A stretch of DNA of 64,000 bases from Tricholoma matsutake. Taxonomy: Eukaryota; Basidiomycota; Agaricomycetes; Agaricales; Tricholomataceae. The notes under the pieces are model-generated. The model saw nothing but the letters and a program-made list of their open reading frames with translations. It had not been told where the DNA came from and did no database searches. The stretch covers positions 7,192,001 through 7,256,000 of the forward strand of contig AP026541.1 of assembly GCA_026075535.2 (NCBI GenBank), written 5' to 3'. Positions 13,110-24,358 of this stretch are shown here, one piece after another (the first letter of the stretch is position 1; every line of letters starts with the position of its first letter). Made by a program: the position numbers and the translations under genes.

Positions 13110-13806
13110 TGTTAAGAACTGATCCGAAAGGGCTCGTCGGAATCCGGTCGGACCCGGCGGGTGTTTGAGAGCGGAAGATTGTCGGGTCGTATCAGATTAT
13201 GTGGATGGGTAACAAAAAGGACTTGGCTTCAGCTTGTAAGAAGCTGTGCCCTTCACCTCATCTGGTGTCCTAATTTCGGGTAGAGGTTTTAGAGATAGGA
13301 GCGGGAGAGTGCAGGTAAATGCAGGAAGGAGTACGGAGGGACTTAGGTTAAGTTCAGATGAGACTAGAACTTCAGAGGGGAACTAGAGGTTGAGTCGAAT
13401 GGAGTTCAGACTCTTAGAGGTCAGGAGTTGGAGTAGAAGGAGGTTTTAGATTGACAGGGTAAAGTCAAGTCTATGTCGATATACGAACTGAGGAATACAA
13501 AGCAAAACTAACTAAGCTTAAATACTAGAGTCCGGAACAAGAGCGGAATGGAAACGGAAACTGCAGCAGTGTCTCAACTGCATAGATAAATTGCCTAGCA
13601 GAGGCCGCACAGGAATCTGTAGTCAAATTTGCAAAACTAGATGGCAGCCTTGGAAGGCAGCCGTGGTTGCTGTACACGGCAGCCTGGTGCACAGCAGTGT
13701 GGACAGTGCAAGGGGGCTGGAACAAAGGCAGTAGGAGTTGAGTTAGGAAAAGCAGAAAAGATCGGAAGGTTGCAGGTTCCGAGCGGGCGAGGAACGGATT
13801 GTGACA
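13110..13806 (-). repeat. 3' LTR of element B (697 bp)
   Basis: Aligned end to end with 20131-20827. It starts TGTTAAGAAC, ends TGTGACA, and is flanked on the left by the duplicated target GGTGT. Confidence 0.96.
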
Positions 13807-13938
13807 GTATTTCCCCCTTAGTGCCGAGCCTACGAGGCATGTGAAGGTTCGAGTCCAAATGAGGAAGTTGGTTGACTCCCGAATGCGGCAATTGGTTGAA
13901 AAATTTTGTTGTTTTCCTTCTTCCATCACCTATACAAA

Positions 13939-14953
13939 ATGTCCCCCCCAGCAGGCTCCGCTCAACTGAAATTGGCCGCAATGAAGGCTCAGTATGAACA
14001 GAGGGAGCGGGAGATGAAAGAACAGATGGAGTGGGAGGTGAGAGAATTGGAGGAGGTGGCAAGGGAGGAGGAATGTCGGGCGCAGGAGGCGCAGAAGGCA
14101 TCAGAGGAGGCTGCGAAGGCAGAGGAGGCGCGCCAGGCAGAGGTGCGGAAAAAAGAGGCTTCGGCTGCAAAACGCACGGAGAAGAAGTGGGCGGCTGTGG
14201 CTGCAGGTTTGGAGGACAAGGCCTAGGGGAGCAAGTCCCCAAAGAAGAAGAAGATTGCCACATCAAGGGCGCCGGTGGGGTCAGAAGAATTGGCGAGTCC
14301 GGTGTGGGTGCAGGCTGCCTTGCCCTGCAAAAGGTGCGTAGTTGGTTTTCTTTCAATGTTTTCGGACTGACAAGTGGCTTAGGTGCCAATATCAAAAAAT
14401 TTCATGCTTCAAGATGGGTGCGAAGGGACGCGTGTGCGATAACTGCACGCGCGTTAAGCACAAGTGCGAGGAGGTCGTGTGGGAGGGGCAGGAGGCCCCA
14501 ACAGTAAGAAAAGCAAGGTCCGGAGCGGGAACAGCGGGCCCGCCGGAAAACAGCAGAGAAGTGGCGGAGCTGCTACGGCAGCTGGTGAAGGTGGTGAGGA
14601 AAGGGTTTGGGGAGGTGGCGACAGTGGTGAGGGAGTCGATGGAGGAGATCCAGGATGCAATGGACCCGGAGTGGGAGGCGGATGAAAGTATCGAGGGGGA
14701 GAGTGATGAGGACGAGGAGGAAGTGGAGCGGGCAGTACGAGAGTCCCGATGGGAAAGGCGCGGGATCCACCAGTCTGGAGACGACTGGGCAGGATTCCAA
14801 AGATATTTGGAAAAAAGGTGGGCAGACAACGTGGAGGAGGGCGAGGGTGAGGAAGAGGAGGATGAAGGTGGGGAAGGTGGAGAAGCGGAGGAAGGTGGTG
14901 AAGTCGGAGGAGAGGATGACGAAGATGGAGAGGGAGAAGCGGAGGTAGTGTAG
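13939..14953 (+). pseudogene. Antisense accessory gene of element B: coiled coil plus Zn(II)2Cys6-like cluster
   Basis: The ATG at 13939 lies 132 bp from the LTR end, on the strand opposite gag-pol. The first exon encodes a dense coiled coil rich in Glu, Ala, Lys and Arg. It is broken by one TAG at 14224 but continues in frame to about 14333. An intron of about 49 bp (GTGCG..TTAG) splits the codons of CKR|C. The second exon (from about 14383) completes C-x2-C-x6-C-x9-C-x2-C-x6-C, which is exactly the spacing of fungal GAL4-type binuclear zinc clusters. A helical region and a long Glu/Asp-rich tail end at the TAG at 14951. The product is not a recognised retroelement protein. Sequence-specific DNA binding is inferred only from the cysteine pattern. 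Element A carries a counterpart in the same place and orientation. Confidence 0.75.
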
Positions 14954-15039
14954 GGATCCGGTCGGATCAAAAAATTCTTTTTTCAATAAAGTTTGTTCTG
15001 AGTTCGGACTGAGTGAATAAGTAACGTGAATCATCTTTA

Positions 15040-18000
15040 AGCGGGTAACGGTCCGATTTTCTGTGGGTAGCGGGTGTGAAAATCCACAAGGAGTTCTTGG
15101 GCATGGTCAAGTTCCATAACAGGTAGCCAGGAAGTCTCTTCGTCGGTTCCCTGGTAACCTTCCCATCGGACGAGGTAGAGGATCTTGCAGCGACGTCGGT
15201 TGTCAACTTTGGAGTCGAGGACTTCAGCGATCTCATATTCGAGCTCGTCATTGATGGTGATCGGAGGAGGTGGAGGTTGTACTCAATTTGGAATTGTGTT
15301 TGGGGAGTGTATCTCTAGTTGAGAGACATGGAAAACAGGGTGAATAGCCCGCATGTGATCCGGGGTGACTGAGTGAGTTCCCAGGCGGGCGATGATTTCA
15401 AAAGGACCGTGGTTCTTTTCGGAGAGTTTCTTGGAGGGACGGGTGGTGCGGATATTTTCCGCAGTGACATAAGCGAAATCACCAATGTCGAAGTCAGGTG
15501 TGGGTGCCCGATGTTTATCTGCAGGACCTTGATAACATTCTTGAGCGGCTGCAAGTTGTTTCCAAAGTTCCTGGTGAAGGTCATCTAAATCGACGATGAA
15601 TTCGCGGGCACGCTGTGAAGCTAAGTCGCGCTCTGGAAAGACGGAAATGTTCGGGTGGTAACCTTTATTGGCAAAGAAAGGTGATATTGCCTGTAGAGGC
15701 GGAAGGAGCATTGTTGTAGGCAAATTTGCCCAAGGGCAAGAGGTGAGACCAGTTGTCCTGCTGATAGTTGCAGAAGATCCAGAGGTACTGTTCCAAGGTC
15801 TGGTTAAGTTGTTCTGTCTGACCATCACCTTGCGGATGATAACCGGAAGTGAAGTGGATCCGCATGTTGAGTGCTTTTCCAAGAGAGCGGAAAAAATGAG
15901 AGACGAACTCAGAACCCCGGTCGCAAGTGACGTGCGACAGAACACCATGCTTGGAGAAGATGTGGAGGATGAACAGGTTGGCTAGTTCTTGGGCTGTGAT
16001 TTCGTTGACAGTTGGAATGAAGATGCCCTGTTTGGTGAGGCGGTCAACGATGACTAGGATAGCAGTGTGACCAGTGGAGTCGGGTAGTTGTTCAATGAAA
16101 TCCATGGAGATGGAATTCCAAGGTTGTTCTGGAACCGGAAGTTGCTTTAGGAACCCATAGGGCCTGTGTCGAGGCGATTTGGATTGTTTGCAAGTCATAC
16201 AGGATTTGCAGAATTCCTGGACGAAGGTGTGGAGGTTTGGCCAGACGTATTCCCGGCGGACAAGCTGCTGGGTTTTGTTTTGTCCAAAGTGGCCGGAGAG
16301 GATATGATCATGTTTGTATTGGAGGACTTTGAGGCGGAGATCCGCAACATCCGGAACATAAATCCAGTCAAAGTGGCGGAGAAGTCCTGCCTCATCTATG
16401 GTCCAGTTGGGGTCAACAGGTGTCGGGAGATGAATGGAAGATATAGGGTCAAGGGGAAGAGAGGTGCAGATGTCGTTGTGGAGTTTCTCAACATCCATGA
16501 TTACTGCTTGTCAAAGGATGGGTGTGGCGAGATAAGTGGCACAGAGGGAAGAGGAGAGTTGTTCCTGTGTGAATACAGGTCGGAAGTTGGTCGGGTTTAC
16601 AGAGGCGAAGTTGCTATTTCCCCCTTTGCGGTAGACGTCCCAACATCTAGTGAGTGCGTCTGGCTTGGCCCCTAGTTTCCCGGGGCAGAAGCGGATGACA
16701 AGATTGAACTGGGAAAGGTACTCAGACCAATGGGCCTGGCGGCGGGTGAGCAACTTGGTAGTGCTGAAGTACTCAAGATTTTTGTGGTCCATGACCACAT
16801 CAACCTGGTTTGTGGAACCCTCGAAGTACTGCCTCCAGTGTTTGAAGGCTTCGAAAATGGCCAAGAGTTCCTTGTCATGTGTGTTGTAATTTAGTTCAGC
16901 AGGATTGAAGGAGCGGGAATGAAAAGTGACCAGATGGATTTCTCCATCCGCAGCGTAAACCAAAAGGATAGCAGCTAGGGCATAGTCGGAAGCATCCGTT
17001 TCGAGTACCATTTGTGAGTTGGGTACTCATTGGGTTAAGATGGGTGCGTGAGTGAATTCTTGTTTGAGCCTTTCAAAGGCATCGCGGCACTTCTTGTTGA
17101 AGTCCCAGGGTGCAGATTTCCGTGTCAAGCGGGTAAGTGGGATGACAATGTCTGAATAACCGTTAATGAAACGGCGGTAAAAATTGCAGAAGCCTAAGAA
17201 GGATTGGATGTCCTTAACTTTCCTAGGCTCGGGCCAGTCAAGCACGGTTTTGACTTTATCCTTGGACATCCAAAGTCCATCCAGTGAAAGGATGAAACCT
17301 GAATATTCAACGGTGTCTTTGTGGAACTCACATTTCTGTGGGGAGGCGTAAAGTCCATTTTTCTGGAGATGGCAGAGGACTTCTTTAATGTGAGTCCCAT
17401 GCTGGGACTTGTCGTCTGAATAGATCAGGATGTCGTCAAGGTACACAATGACACAAACATCCAGCATGTCGCTGAAGATGTCATTCATAAAACGCTGGAA
17501 TGCTGTGGGTGCATTAGTGAGTCCAAAGGGAACCACCAACCACTCGAAGGATCCATAGCGGGTGCGGAAAGTAGTTTTCCATTCATCACCATCCGCAATG
17601 CAGACTAGGTGATAAGCATGCCACAAGTCTATCTTGGTGAACAAGCGGGCTTTTTGGGGAGAGTCAAGGAGGTTGGAAATGAGAGGAAGGGGATAGCGGT
17701 CTTTCTTCGTAAGACGATTGAGTCCTCGGTAGTCGACACAAAGTCGGAGGCTACCGTCCTTCTTCTTGACAAAAAGTATAGGAGCTCCATGCAGAGACTT
17801 AGAAGGACAGATGAAGCCTGAGTGGACGTTTTCGTCAATGAAGACTTGTAGGGCTTCTAATTTGGAGGGAGAGAGGGAGTACATGCGACCCAGAGGAGGG
17901 GAGCATTATCCTCCGTCTCTATCTTGAGGTCATAAGGACGATGTGGAGGAAGGGTGTCTGCCTTATTCTTATTAAAGACATCGGTGAATTCATGATACTC

Positions 18001-18690
18001 GGCGGGAATGTTGGATAAATCCAGCGGGGTTGAGGAATGGGTCGAGCGGGCAGATAACCCTTCTGGAGTGAAGGTCATCTGGAAGGCTACTGCCCCAGGG
18101 AGTTTGCTAGCACGTGCATAAGCGGCAGCGTTGATGAAAGAGATGTCGGGAGGTGTAAACTTAGGAGGAATGGGGAGTTCGGAAAATGTGGAGGATTCAA
18201 GGATTTCTACCGGAAGGTTCGGGGACAAAGGAGACATCTGGGGTGCTGAACCTCTATGATCAGCAGAGCGGAAAGTGATTTGGCTTGAAGACCAGTCAAT
18301 CAACGGATTGTATTGCTTCAGCCAGTTATGACCAAGTACTGCGGAACAGGAAGAGTCTAGCGAGGTTACATAAAATGACAGATTGAACATTTCACCGGTA
18401 GGAAAGGTGACCGAAAGTTGGGTGACTTGAGTTATGGTGGAGTTGCAAGATCCATCAAAGAGTCGTAAACCAATCAGGTTAATGGATTCCGTGCTGAGTT
18501 GGTTATTCAACACGAAAGAGGAGTCAAGAAAGCAGTGGGATGAACCGGAATCAATGAGGGTTTGGACAGGGGCGGAAAGGTCAGGAATAGTTAAGAGGAT
18601 GATTAGGGAGTCAGGGTCGGAAAGAGCAGACACATTGAGACAGACATAGGCAGCCAAGTGGGTAAGGTCAATGCAACCCCCAGCCCCAAT
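15040..18690 (-). pseudogene. pol of element B: protease, RT, RNase H, integrase, chromodomain
   Basis: Domains in order on the minus strand: retropepsin at about 18300-18660 with TLIDSGSSHCFLDS; RT at 17027-17884 with [17 protein letters not shown] and the catalytic [14 protein letters not shown]; RNase H at 16511-17011 with LETDASDYALAAIL; integrase at about 15650-16498 with a zinc-binding region (SCMTCKQSK), core SMDFIEQLP and the YHPQGDGQTEQ block; then a GPY/F module and a chromodomain (LYLVRWEGYQGTDEETSWLP, about 15060-15260). Frame breaks occur near 17880, 17024-17026, 16500, 15655 and 15280. The chromodomain frame itself is clean. Confidence 0.88.
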
Positions 18691-18713
18691 GGCTGTATCC
18701 TGAGGGTTGCGGA

Positions 18714-19901
18714 CTATTTTTCCGAGTCTGCAGAATCGGGAGTTACAGTGGATGCGTGGGCTTTTGCGGCTTTAGACTTCAGGCAGTTTCCTGCTACGTG
18801 CCCTTCTTCACCACAGTAGAGGCAAAGTCTTTCCCGCATGCGACGTTCTCGTTCATCCGCAGTAAGTTTGCCATTCTTCCCCAACTTGTTGGAGATGGAC
18901 GACTTGGAAGTGTTCTTTGTCATGGAGGGCTGCTGGTTGGAGGAGTTTCCCCAAGGGGAGCTCGATGAGGATTGGTTGGTGGACTGGGAGGAACCTTTGG
19001 GGTTGTCCTTCTTGACAGGGTTAGAAGAGTTCCTGGAATTCTTAGTTTCGAACCGGGTTTCATCTTCCTGCATCCAGTAGATATTGTCACAGTCCTGCGC
19101 TTTCAAGCGCAGTCCTGCAAGGGTGTCGGGTTTACCACCCTGAAGGACTTCTATATGAAGTCGGAGCGGAAGACCGCGGAAATAGCAGTCACAGAGGGCT
19201 GCCTCATTCCAGTTGACCCTAGAAGCTAATTCCCAAAAGTCAATGTTATACTTTGTGATGCGACCACTTTTCTTCATTGCTAAATCAGAAAGAGCTTTTT
19301 CTGCATCCCCAAGTGGGTCGTGTGGGCCAAAGTTACTCTCTAGTTCGGCGAGAAAAGCCTCATAATCCCACATCCAGTGTGTGGAATTGGTCAGGTCGTT
19401 AAGACCGGGCTCAAACCAGCTGAGAGCTGATCCCTTGAGATAAGAAAGGATAAATATGATCTTTTTCTTATCAGAAGAAAATACGTGCGGACGGTCACGG
19501 AAATGAAGGTTACACGAGACTAGGAAGTCTCTAAGTTTCTTTGGGTTGGAGCCATCGAAGGTGTCAGGGTCGCGAACTTTGATTTTCTCAGTCTTGGGTG
19601 CATTATTTTGTCGGAGGGTGCGGATACTCTCTGAGAGGTTGTAAAGAACATCTATGAACCTATCCCCTGGATCAGGGTTTCCCCCCGCGGGAGGTTGATC
19701 GTCAGGATCATTGGGATCGGGGTCACCCCCAGGGCCATCTGGACCACTAGGGTTGTCGGGTCCACCAGGAGGTCCATCCTCTAGACCACGATCTTCCAAC
19801 CCATAGGGTTCAGGCTGGTTGATGCCCCCTACGTACTCAAGGGGAGTCGTGGGTCAGGGTTCTTCCAGATTTGTGGGAGATTGTTGAGCTTGAGTAGACA
19901 T
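18714..19901 (-). pseudogene. gag of element B with one in-frame stop
   Basis: The ATG at 19901 begins a Gag whose 16th codon is TGA (19854-19856); the rest is open to 18714. A Gly/Pro/Asp-rich N-terminal part (PPGGPDNPSGPDGPGG) precedes the Gag core (FDGSNPKKLRDFLVSC, GSALSWFEPGL). Near the end is the CCHC zinc knuckle CLYCGEEGHVAGNC. The TGA follows a CCC codon and fits CGA to TGA. The rest of the frame is well preserved. Confidence 0.82.
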
Positions 19902-20130
19902 GAGGTTTGCACTGATTGATGGGGCTCCAAAACTGATTTGTCGGAAAATGTTGGAAGGTCTGGAAGTTACTCCGAATGTTGAGGCGGGTCATGGGCTAGG
20001 AAGTGTGGATCGCTGAATTGCAGAGATCCCTGGAATGGTACCAGTGTGCTGAGAGTTTCTGGTTGTGCGCTGGCAAGTTTCAGTTGGGGTCATAGGAGAA
20101 GAGACAAGTGAAGTGTGAGTTCATATATAC

Positions 20131-20827
20131 TGTTAAGAACTGATCCGAAAGGGCTCGTCGGAATCCAGTCAGACCCGGCAGGTGTTTGAGAGCGGAAGAT
20201 TGTCAGGTCGTATCAGATTATGCGGATGGGTAACAAAAAGGACTTGGCTTCAGCTTGTAAGAAGCTGCGCCCTTCACCTCGTCTGGTGTCCTAATTTCGG
20301 GTAGAGGTTTTAGAGATAGGAGCGGGAGAGTGCAGGTAAATGCAGGAAGGAGTACGGAGGGACTTAGGTTAAGTTCAGATGAGACTAGAACTTCAGAGGG
20401 GAACTAGAGGTTGAGTCGAATGGAGTTCAGACTCTTAGAGGTCAGGAGTTGGAGTAGAAGGAGGTTTTAGATTGACAGGGTAAAGTCAAGTCTATGTCGA
20501 TATACAAACTGAGGAATACAAAGCAAAACTAACTAAGCTTAAATACTAGAGTCCGGAACAAGAGCGGAATGGAAACGGAAACTGCAGCAGTGTCTCAACT
20601 GCATAGATAAATTGCCTAGCGGAGGCCGCACAGGAATCCGTAGTCAAATTTGCAAAACTAGATGGCAGCCTTGGAAGGCAGCCATGGTTGCTGTACACGG
20701 CGGCCTGGTGCACAGCAGTGTGGGCAGTGCAAGAAGGCCAGAACAAAGGCGGTAGGAGTTGAGTTAGGAAAAGTGGAAAAGATTGGAAGGTTGCAGGTTC
20801 CGAGCGGGCAAGGAACGGATCATGACA
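20131..20827 (-). repeat. 5' LTR of element B (697 bp)
   Basis: Same length as its partner, about 97% identical by eye. It starts TGTTAAGAAC, ends ATGACA, and is followed by the duplicated target GGTGT. Confidence 0.96.
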
Positions 20828-22245
20828 GGTGTCTGGAAAGTCGTTAGATCTCGAGAGGATTCAGATACAAGCCTTTCATCAAATCCAACATATAAATCCA
20901 ACATTCCACCACAAACGCATCCTCCAAACTGTTCGGCTAAATGCTTGGGGATCGGGATGATGCCTGAGTGCTGAATCGTAACTTGGTTTAACGGCTCGAG
21001 GCTGTGGACTATTCGGAGTGATTTTGCATCTTTCTTCGCAACGCAAAACCATTGCGATCGGTATGACGAGTTCGACGACTTGTAGACTCCTGCTTCGATC
21101 TTCTTTTTCAGCATCTCGCAAATTTGTTCATACAAACCAGGTGGTATGGGGATATTGCATTCGACCCAAGGGGTATGCGGGATGACTGGGAACTCGATAG
21201 GGGGGAAGAAATTGGGTCGAAACCTTCCTCGTTCGTTTTCGGTCCATGCGAACCCTGTTTGCTGGTTTTGAATGAAGTCATGCATGAGGTCTCGTTCTTG
21301 AGGCCATAAGAAATCTCCTGGATGATTTCGATTGATGATATTTTTGCATTCGAGGTTATATCGAGGAGTTGGTTTGAATATCGGAGGATGGGGATTTAGT
21401 GGAGGCATGTCTTGGAGGGGATCACCCTCGATGCGTCGAATAATTCTAAAATGATTGGGTAGTCTGGCCACAATTGGACGGACCTTCTGTGCGACTGGTT
21501 TATACTTTTTCTTTGTCGATAAATAACTAGACTGTGGATTGTCGGAAATAACTGAGGAAGGGGAAACTGACGATGAAGAAGGTCGCATAGGTATAAACAC
21601 CATCAAGGCGTTTTGAGGAACATGGAACTCATCGCACGCAGATAAATATAAGTCAGAAAGTGTTGCGGATAATTCTTCGGAGTCGATTTTGGGGATATTT
21701 GCAGTGCGCTTGATAAATATAGAGGAGTTAGAAGAGTCAAACGAGATGATGAAAGCGCACTGTTCCGAAATTTCATTCTCTAACGCTGAAAATCCTCTTG
21801 AACTACTTTTTGACGACGGTGCAATCGAGGTATCGAGGGAATTGTAGCGGTCTGAGTTGAGTTAGGATTGCATATTGTGATGGTTTGCGCTTCATTCTGA
21901 TAGTTCCTAATGATGCTTTCCATCAAGACATTGAAAGGTTGTCTGAGTAGAATATCGTATGCTGGGTCCCAAATAATATGTATCTGCATGTATAGGGTGA
22001 TTCCACCGAGATTGCAGGGTACGTTGCGTGCTAAACCGAGTGTTTCATCCACAGTCCCATTAGCAGACTGCATCGGAAGCCTAATTGAGGAGTTGTATGC
22101 TAGACTGAGTTCATGGCAAACATCTTTGGCCATCGATATGATCGAGGAACTGGGATCAACGACGCTTTCTACCTGGTTGTTACCATGGACGTCCATAATA
22201 ACTGATCTAATCGATGAAGTTTCTTTAGCGATGATGAAAGGCTGA
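20828..22245 (-). pseudogene. pol of element A, 5' portion: protease and RT N-half
   Basis: The protease-like region at 21780-22196 has VVDPSSSIISM where an Asp-containing active site is expected, plus the ILLRQPFNVLM stretch. RT N-half is at about 20830-21606, with FKPTPRYNLE, YRSQWFCVAKKD and LVSESSRDLTTFQTP just before the B insertion. The breaks between the pieces are frameshifts or stops. This half joins the C-half at 13104. Confidence 0.8.
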
Positions 22246-22259
22246 GGGATTTCACTGGG

Positions 22260-24026
22260 TCAGAGACTGCTAATATAAGTCTCGTACGGGTCAGGCATGA
22301 TGATCACGTCAGGACTAAACATGTTCATTGCATTGTTTCTGGATTGTGGGACTCGTTTTGGTGTGACCTGTTCTCTCCATTTTGTTCGAACCTCTGGTGA
22401 AAGTGAGAGTAGTTCTTTGGATGTCAGCGTGACGAACGGCATCTTCATCGAGCACACAAATATATCATGAGCGATTTTCTCGTTCTGTACTGGTGCCTGT
22501 GTCGCATATGATGGTCCATCTTTTTCCTTACCCTTTGATGTGCCAGCAAAGTTCCTTTCGTGTGGTGGCAAATAGGTGTTCTCCCTGACTGACGCATATG
22601 GGTGTACTGAGGTTTGCGTTGGGGGTATGGTGGTCGATGGCAAAGTGGTCGATGTCAATGTTGGAGCGGTAGTTGAAGTCGAAGGGTTGACCGTTGTTGA
22701 TGAAGATGTTGAGGGTGGTGGGACTGTACCAGTAGACGTTGACGATGCAGGGACGGGAGTTGTTGTGGCTGGAACCGAATTTCGAACCTCTTTATTCAGA
22801 CGCAAAAATGGTCGACCACTTCGAAGCATGAATATTTTGCACTCGAGAGCCGCTATTCTATCTTTGGAGTCAGCTGTCAACATTGAGTTATGATAAATGC
22901 CTTTCGTCTCCAATCCCGATATAGAAACGGCATCGGACTCTGTTATCAAAGTGATCGCAGCCAAGGTTGAACTAGTCGAAGTCGAAGGTGCCGATGGTGC
23001 GATGCTGAATAAAAGTGTTGCTGCTGGGGTTGCATCTGGGTTGCATTTCCACCATTCATCGATGTGTTCCTTGATAAACCTGCCAGGGATACTTCGAGGG
23101 GTGAATTGTCCGTTAGGAAGTACAATCTTTCCTTCCATGTTTCGCTTACACTTCCCTTCATTCAGGTACGACTGACAAACCATACAGTCAGGGATAAAAT
23201 GTCTGGATAAACCGCAAAATATGCAAAGGAGTGCGTCGATATGTGCCTGTCTGTCTGCCAAATTAGTGTGAGGATTTTTAGTACCTGCGATATGTGTAGC
23301 GATGGTGCTAGCGAATTGTTTGAACATCGCGTTTAGATCTTCGGTTTTGATCGTAATAGTTCCTGGTGACGAGGTGCCCGTATTTCCGATGTTCGATGTC
23401 GAGTGCGATGAAGAGGTCGATTGGTGGATTACTGAGTTCGATGTGTTGGAGCCTGCTAGAACGAATTTTGCCATGTCGTGAATGTTGTTGAGTGGATATG
23501 GATCGTCGGGATAATGGTTGGGGAATTTGAGTTCGAGTCGTCAAGCAATTCAAGTCCATAAGCCGGGTTGGAATCCTCAAACATAAGCTCTGCTTTGCTC
23601 AGCTTCCGAGATCCTATTCTTTGCTTGCAAAAAGTGAGTAATGTTGTAGAACGTGCGATAATACATTCCTAGATTGCTCACGTCGAATATCCCAATGCGT
23701 AGCTGTTCTCCCACTAATTTGTCCATGTCCAATATGCTCCACTTGCGATTGTCTTCCAAGCCAGGATAGAGTTTGTGTACTGCTGTTCTAAATTCATTGA
23801 ATGATGTGCCGGGCTGATACTCTGGAAGCGATTCCCAGAGTTCTGACAAGTCAATGTCAAGGTAGTGACAAGCGTGTTTCTTCATGAGATTCAATTCAGT
23901 AACACTGCAGGTCAGGAATAATAGTTCAAGCTCTTCGAAGTATCGTCGAAGCTCTCGAGGCTGAGTCGGGTCGAATTTCGGAGCGGTTGAGTGCCCACGA
24001 GCTGGCATCACAGTTTGGGTAGTCAT
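22260..24026 (-). pseudogene. gag of element A
   Basis: The ATG at 24026 starts a Gag-like protein whose N-terminal half (FDPTQPRELRRYFEELE) ends at a stop near 23577. The frame is then open again at 22260-23474. That part has a long Ser/Thr/Pro linker and the zinc knuckle CIFCGLSRHFIPDC (C-x2-C-x4-H-x4-C), expected to bind element RNA. The two parts together match one Gag interrupted by stops between about 23475 and 23577. Confidence 0.75.
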
Positions 24027-24358
24027 GAATGCGATGACTCTAGGGGTAGGGGTTAAGACTTGTGTAATAGATGGTAGAGGTGTCGAAGTTGTTGGAAGGA
24101 TAAATGAAGATGTCGATGATGATGACGAAGAAGTAGATGATGATGTGGAAGGCGATGATATAGGTGAAGGAAATAGTCTACGATGAGTAGATTCTGCTTC
24201 GGAAACTGGAATTAGAATATCTCCTGATTGTTCGAGAGATTCGAAGGCATGGTGAGTATCGATGCGAAGGGTTCTCGCTTGTGTTGGCCTAATCTGAGGA
24301 AGTCGAGGTTGGTCCGACGATGAAATGATTCAGACACCCTCATGGTGGGCTCCAAAAA
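24027..24358 (-). other. 5' leader of element A with probable primer-binding site
   Basis: Non-coding sequence between the 5' LTR and gag. On the minus strand the LTR is followed at once by a short T run and GGAGCCCACCATGAGGG, a plausible primer-binding site; the priming tRNA is not identified. The Ser-codon-like repeats around 24100-24160 (GATGATGA) are low complexity. Confidence 0.5.

Larger units (their letters stand above)
13110..20827 (-). mobile_element. Ty3/gypsy chromodomain element B with antisense accessory gene
   Basis: The 697-bp LTRs at 13110-13806 and 20131-20827 both start TGTTAAGAAC and end TGACA. The target duplication GGTGT is exact at 13105-13109 and 20828-20832. Gag-pol is on the minus strand, and a purine tract (AAGGGGGAAA on the minus strand) abuts the left LTR. 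The order is gag, protease, RT, RNase H, integrase, chromodomain. An extra plus-strand gene at 13939-14953 lies between the chromodomain and the 3' LTR. The element sits inside RT of element A. The LTRs differ at roughly 20 sites, mostly CpG transitions. Confidence 0.95.
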
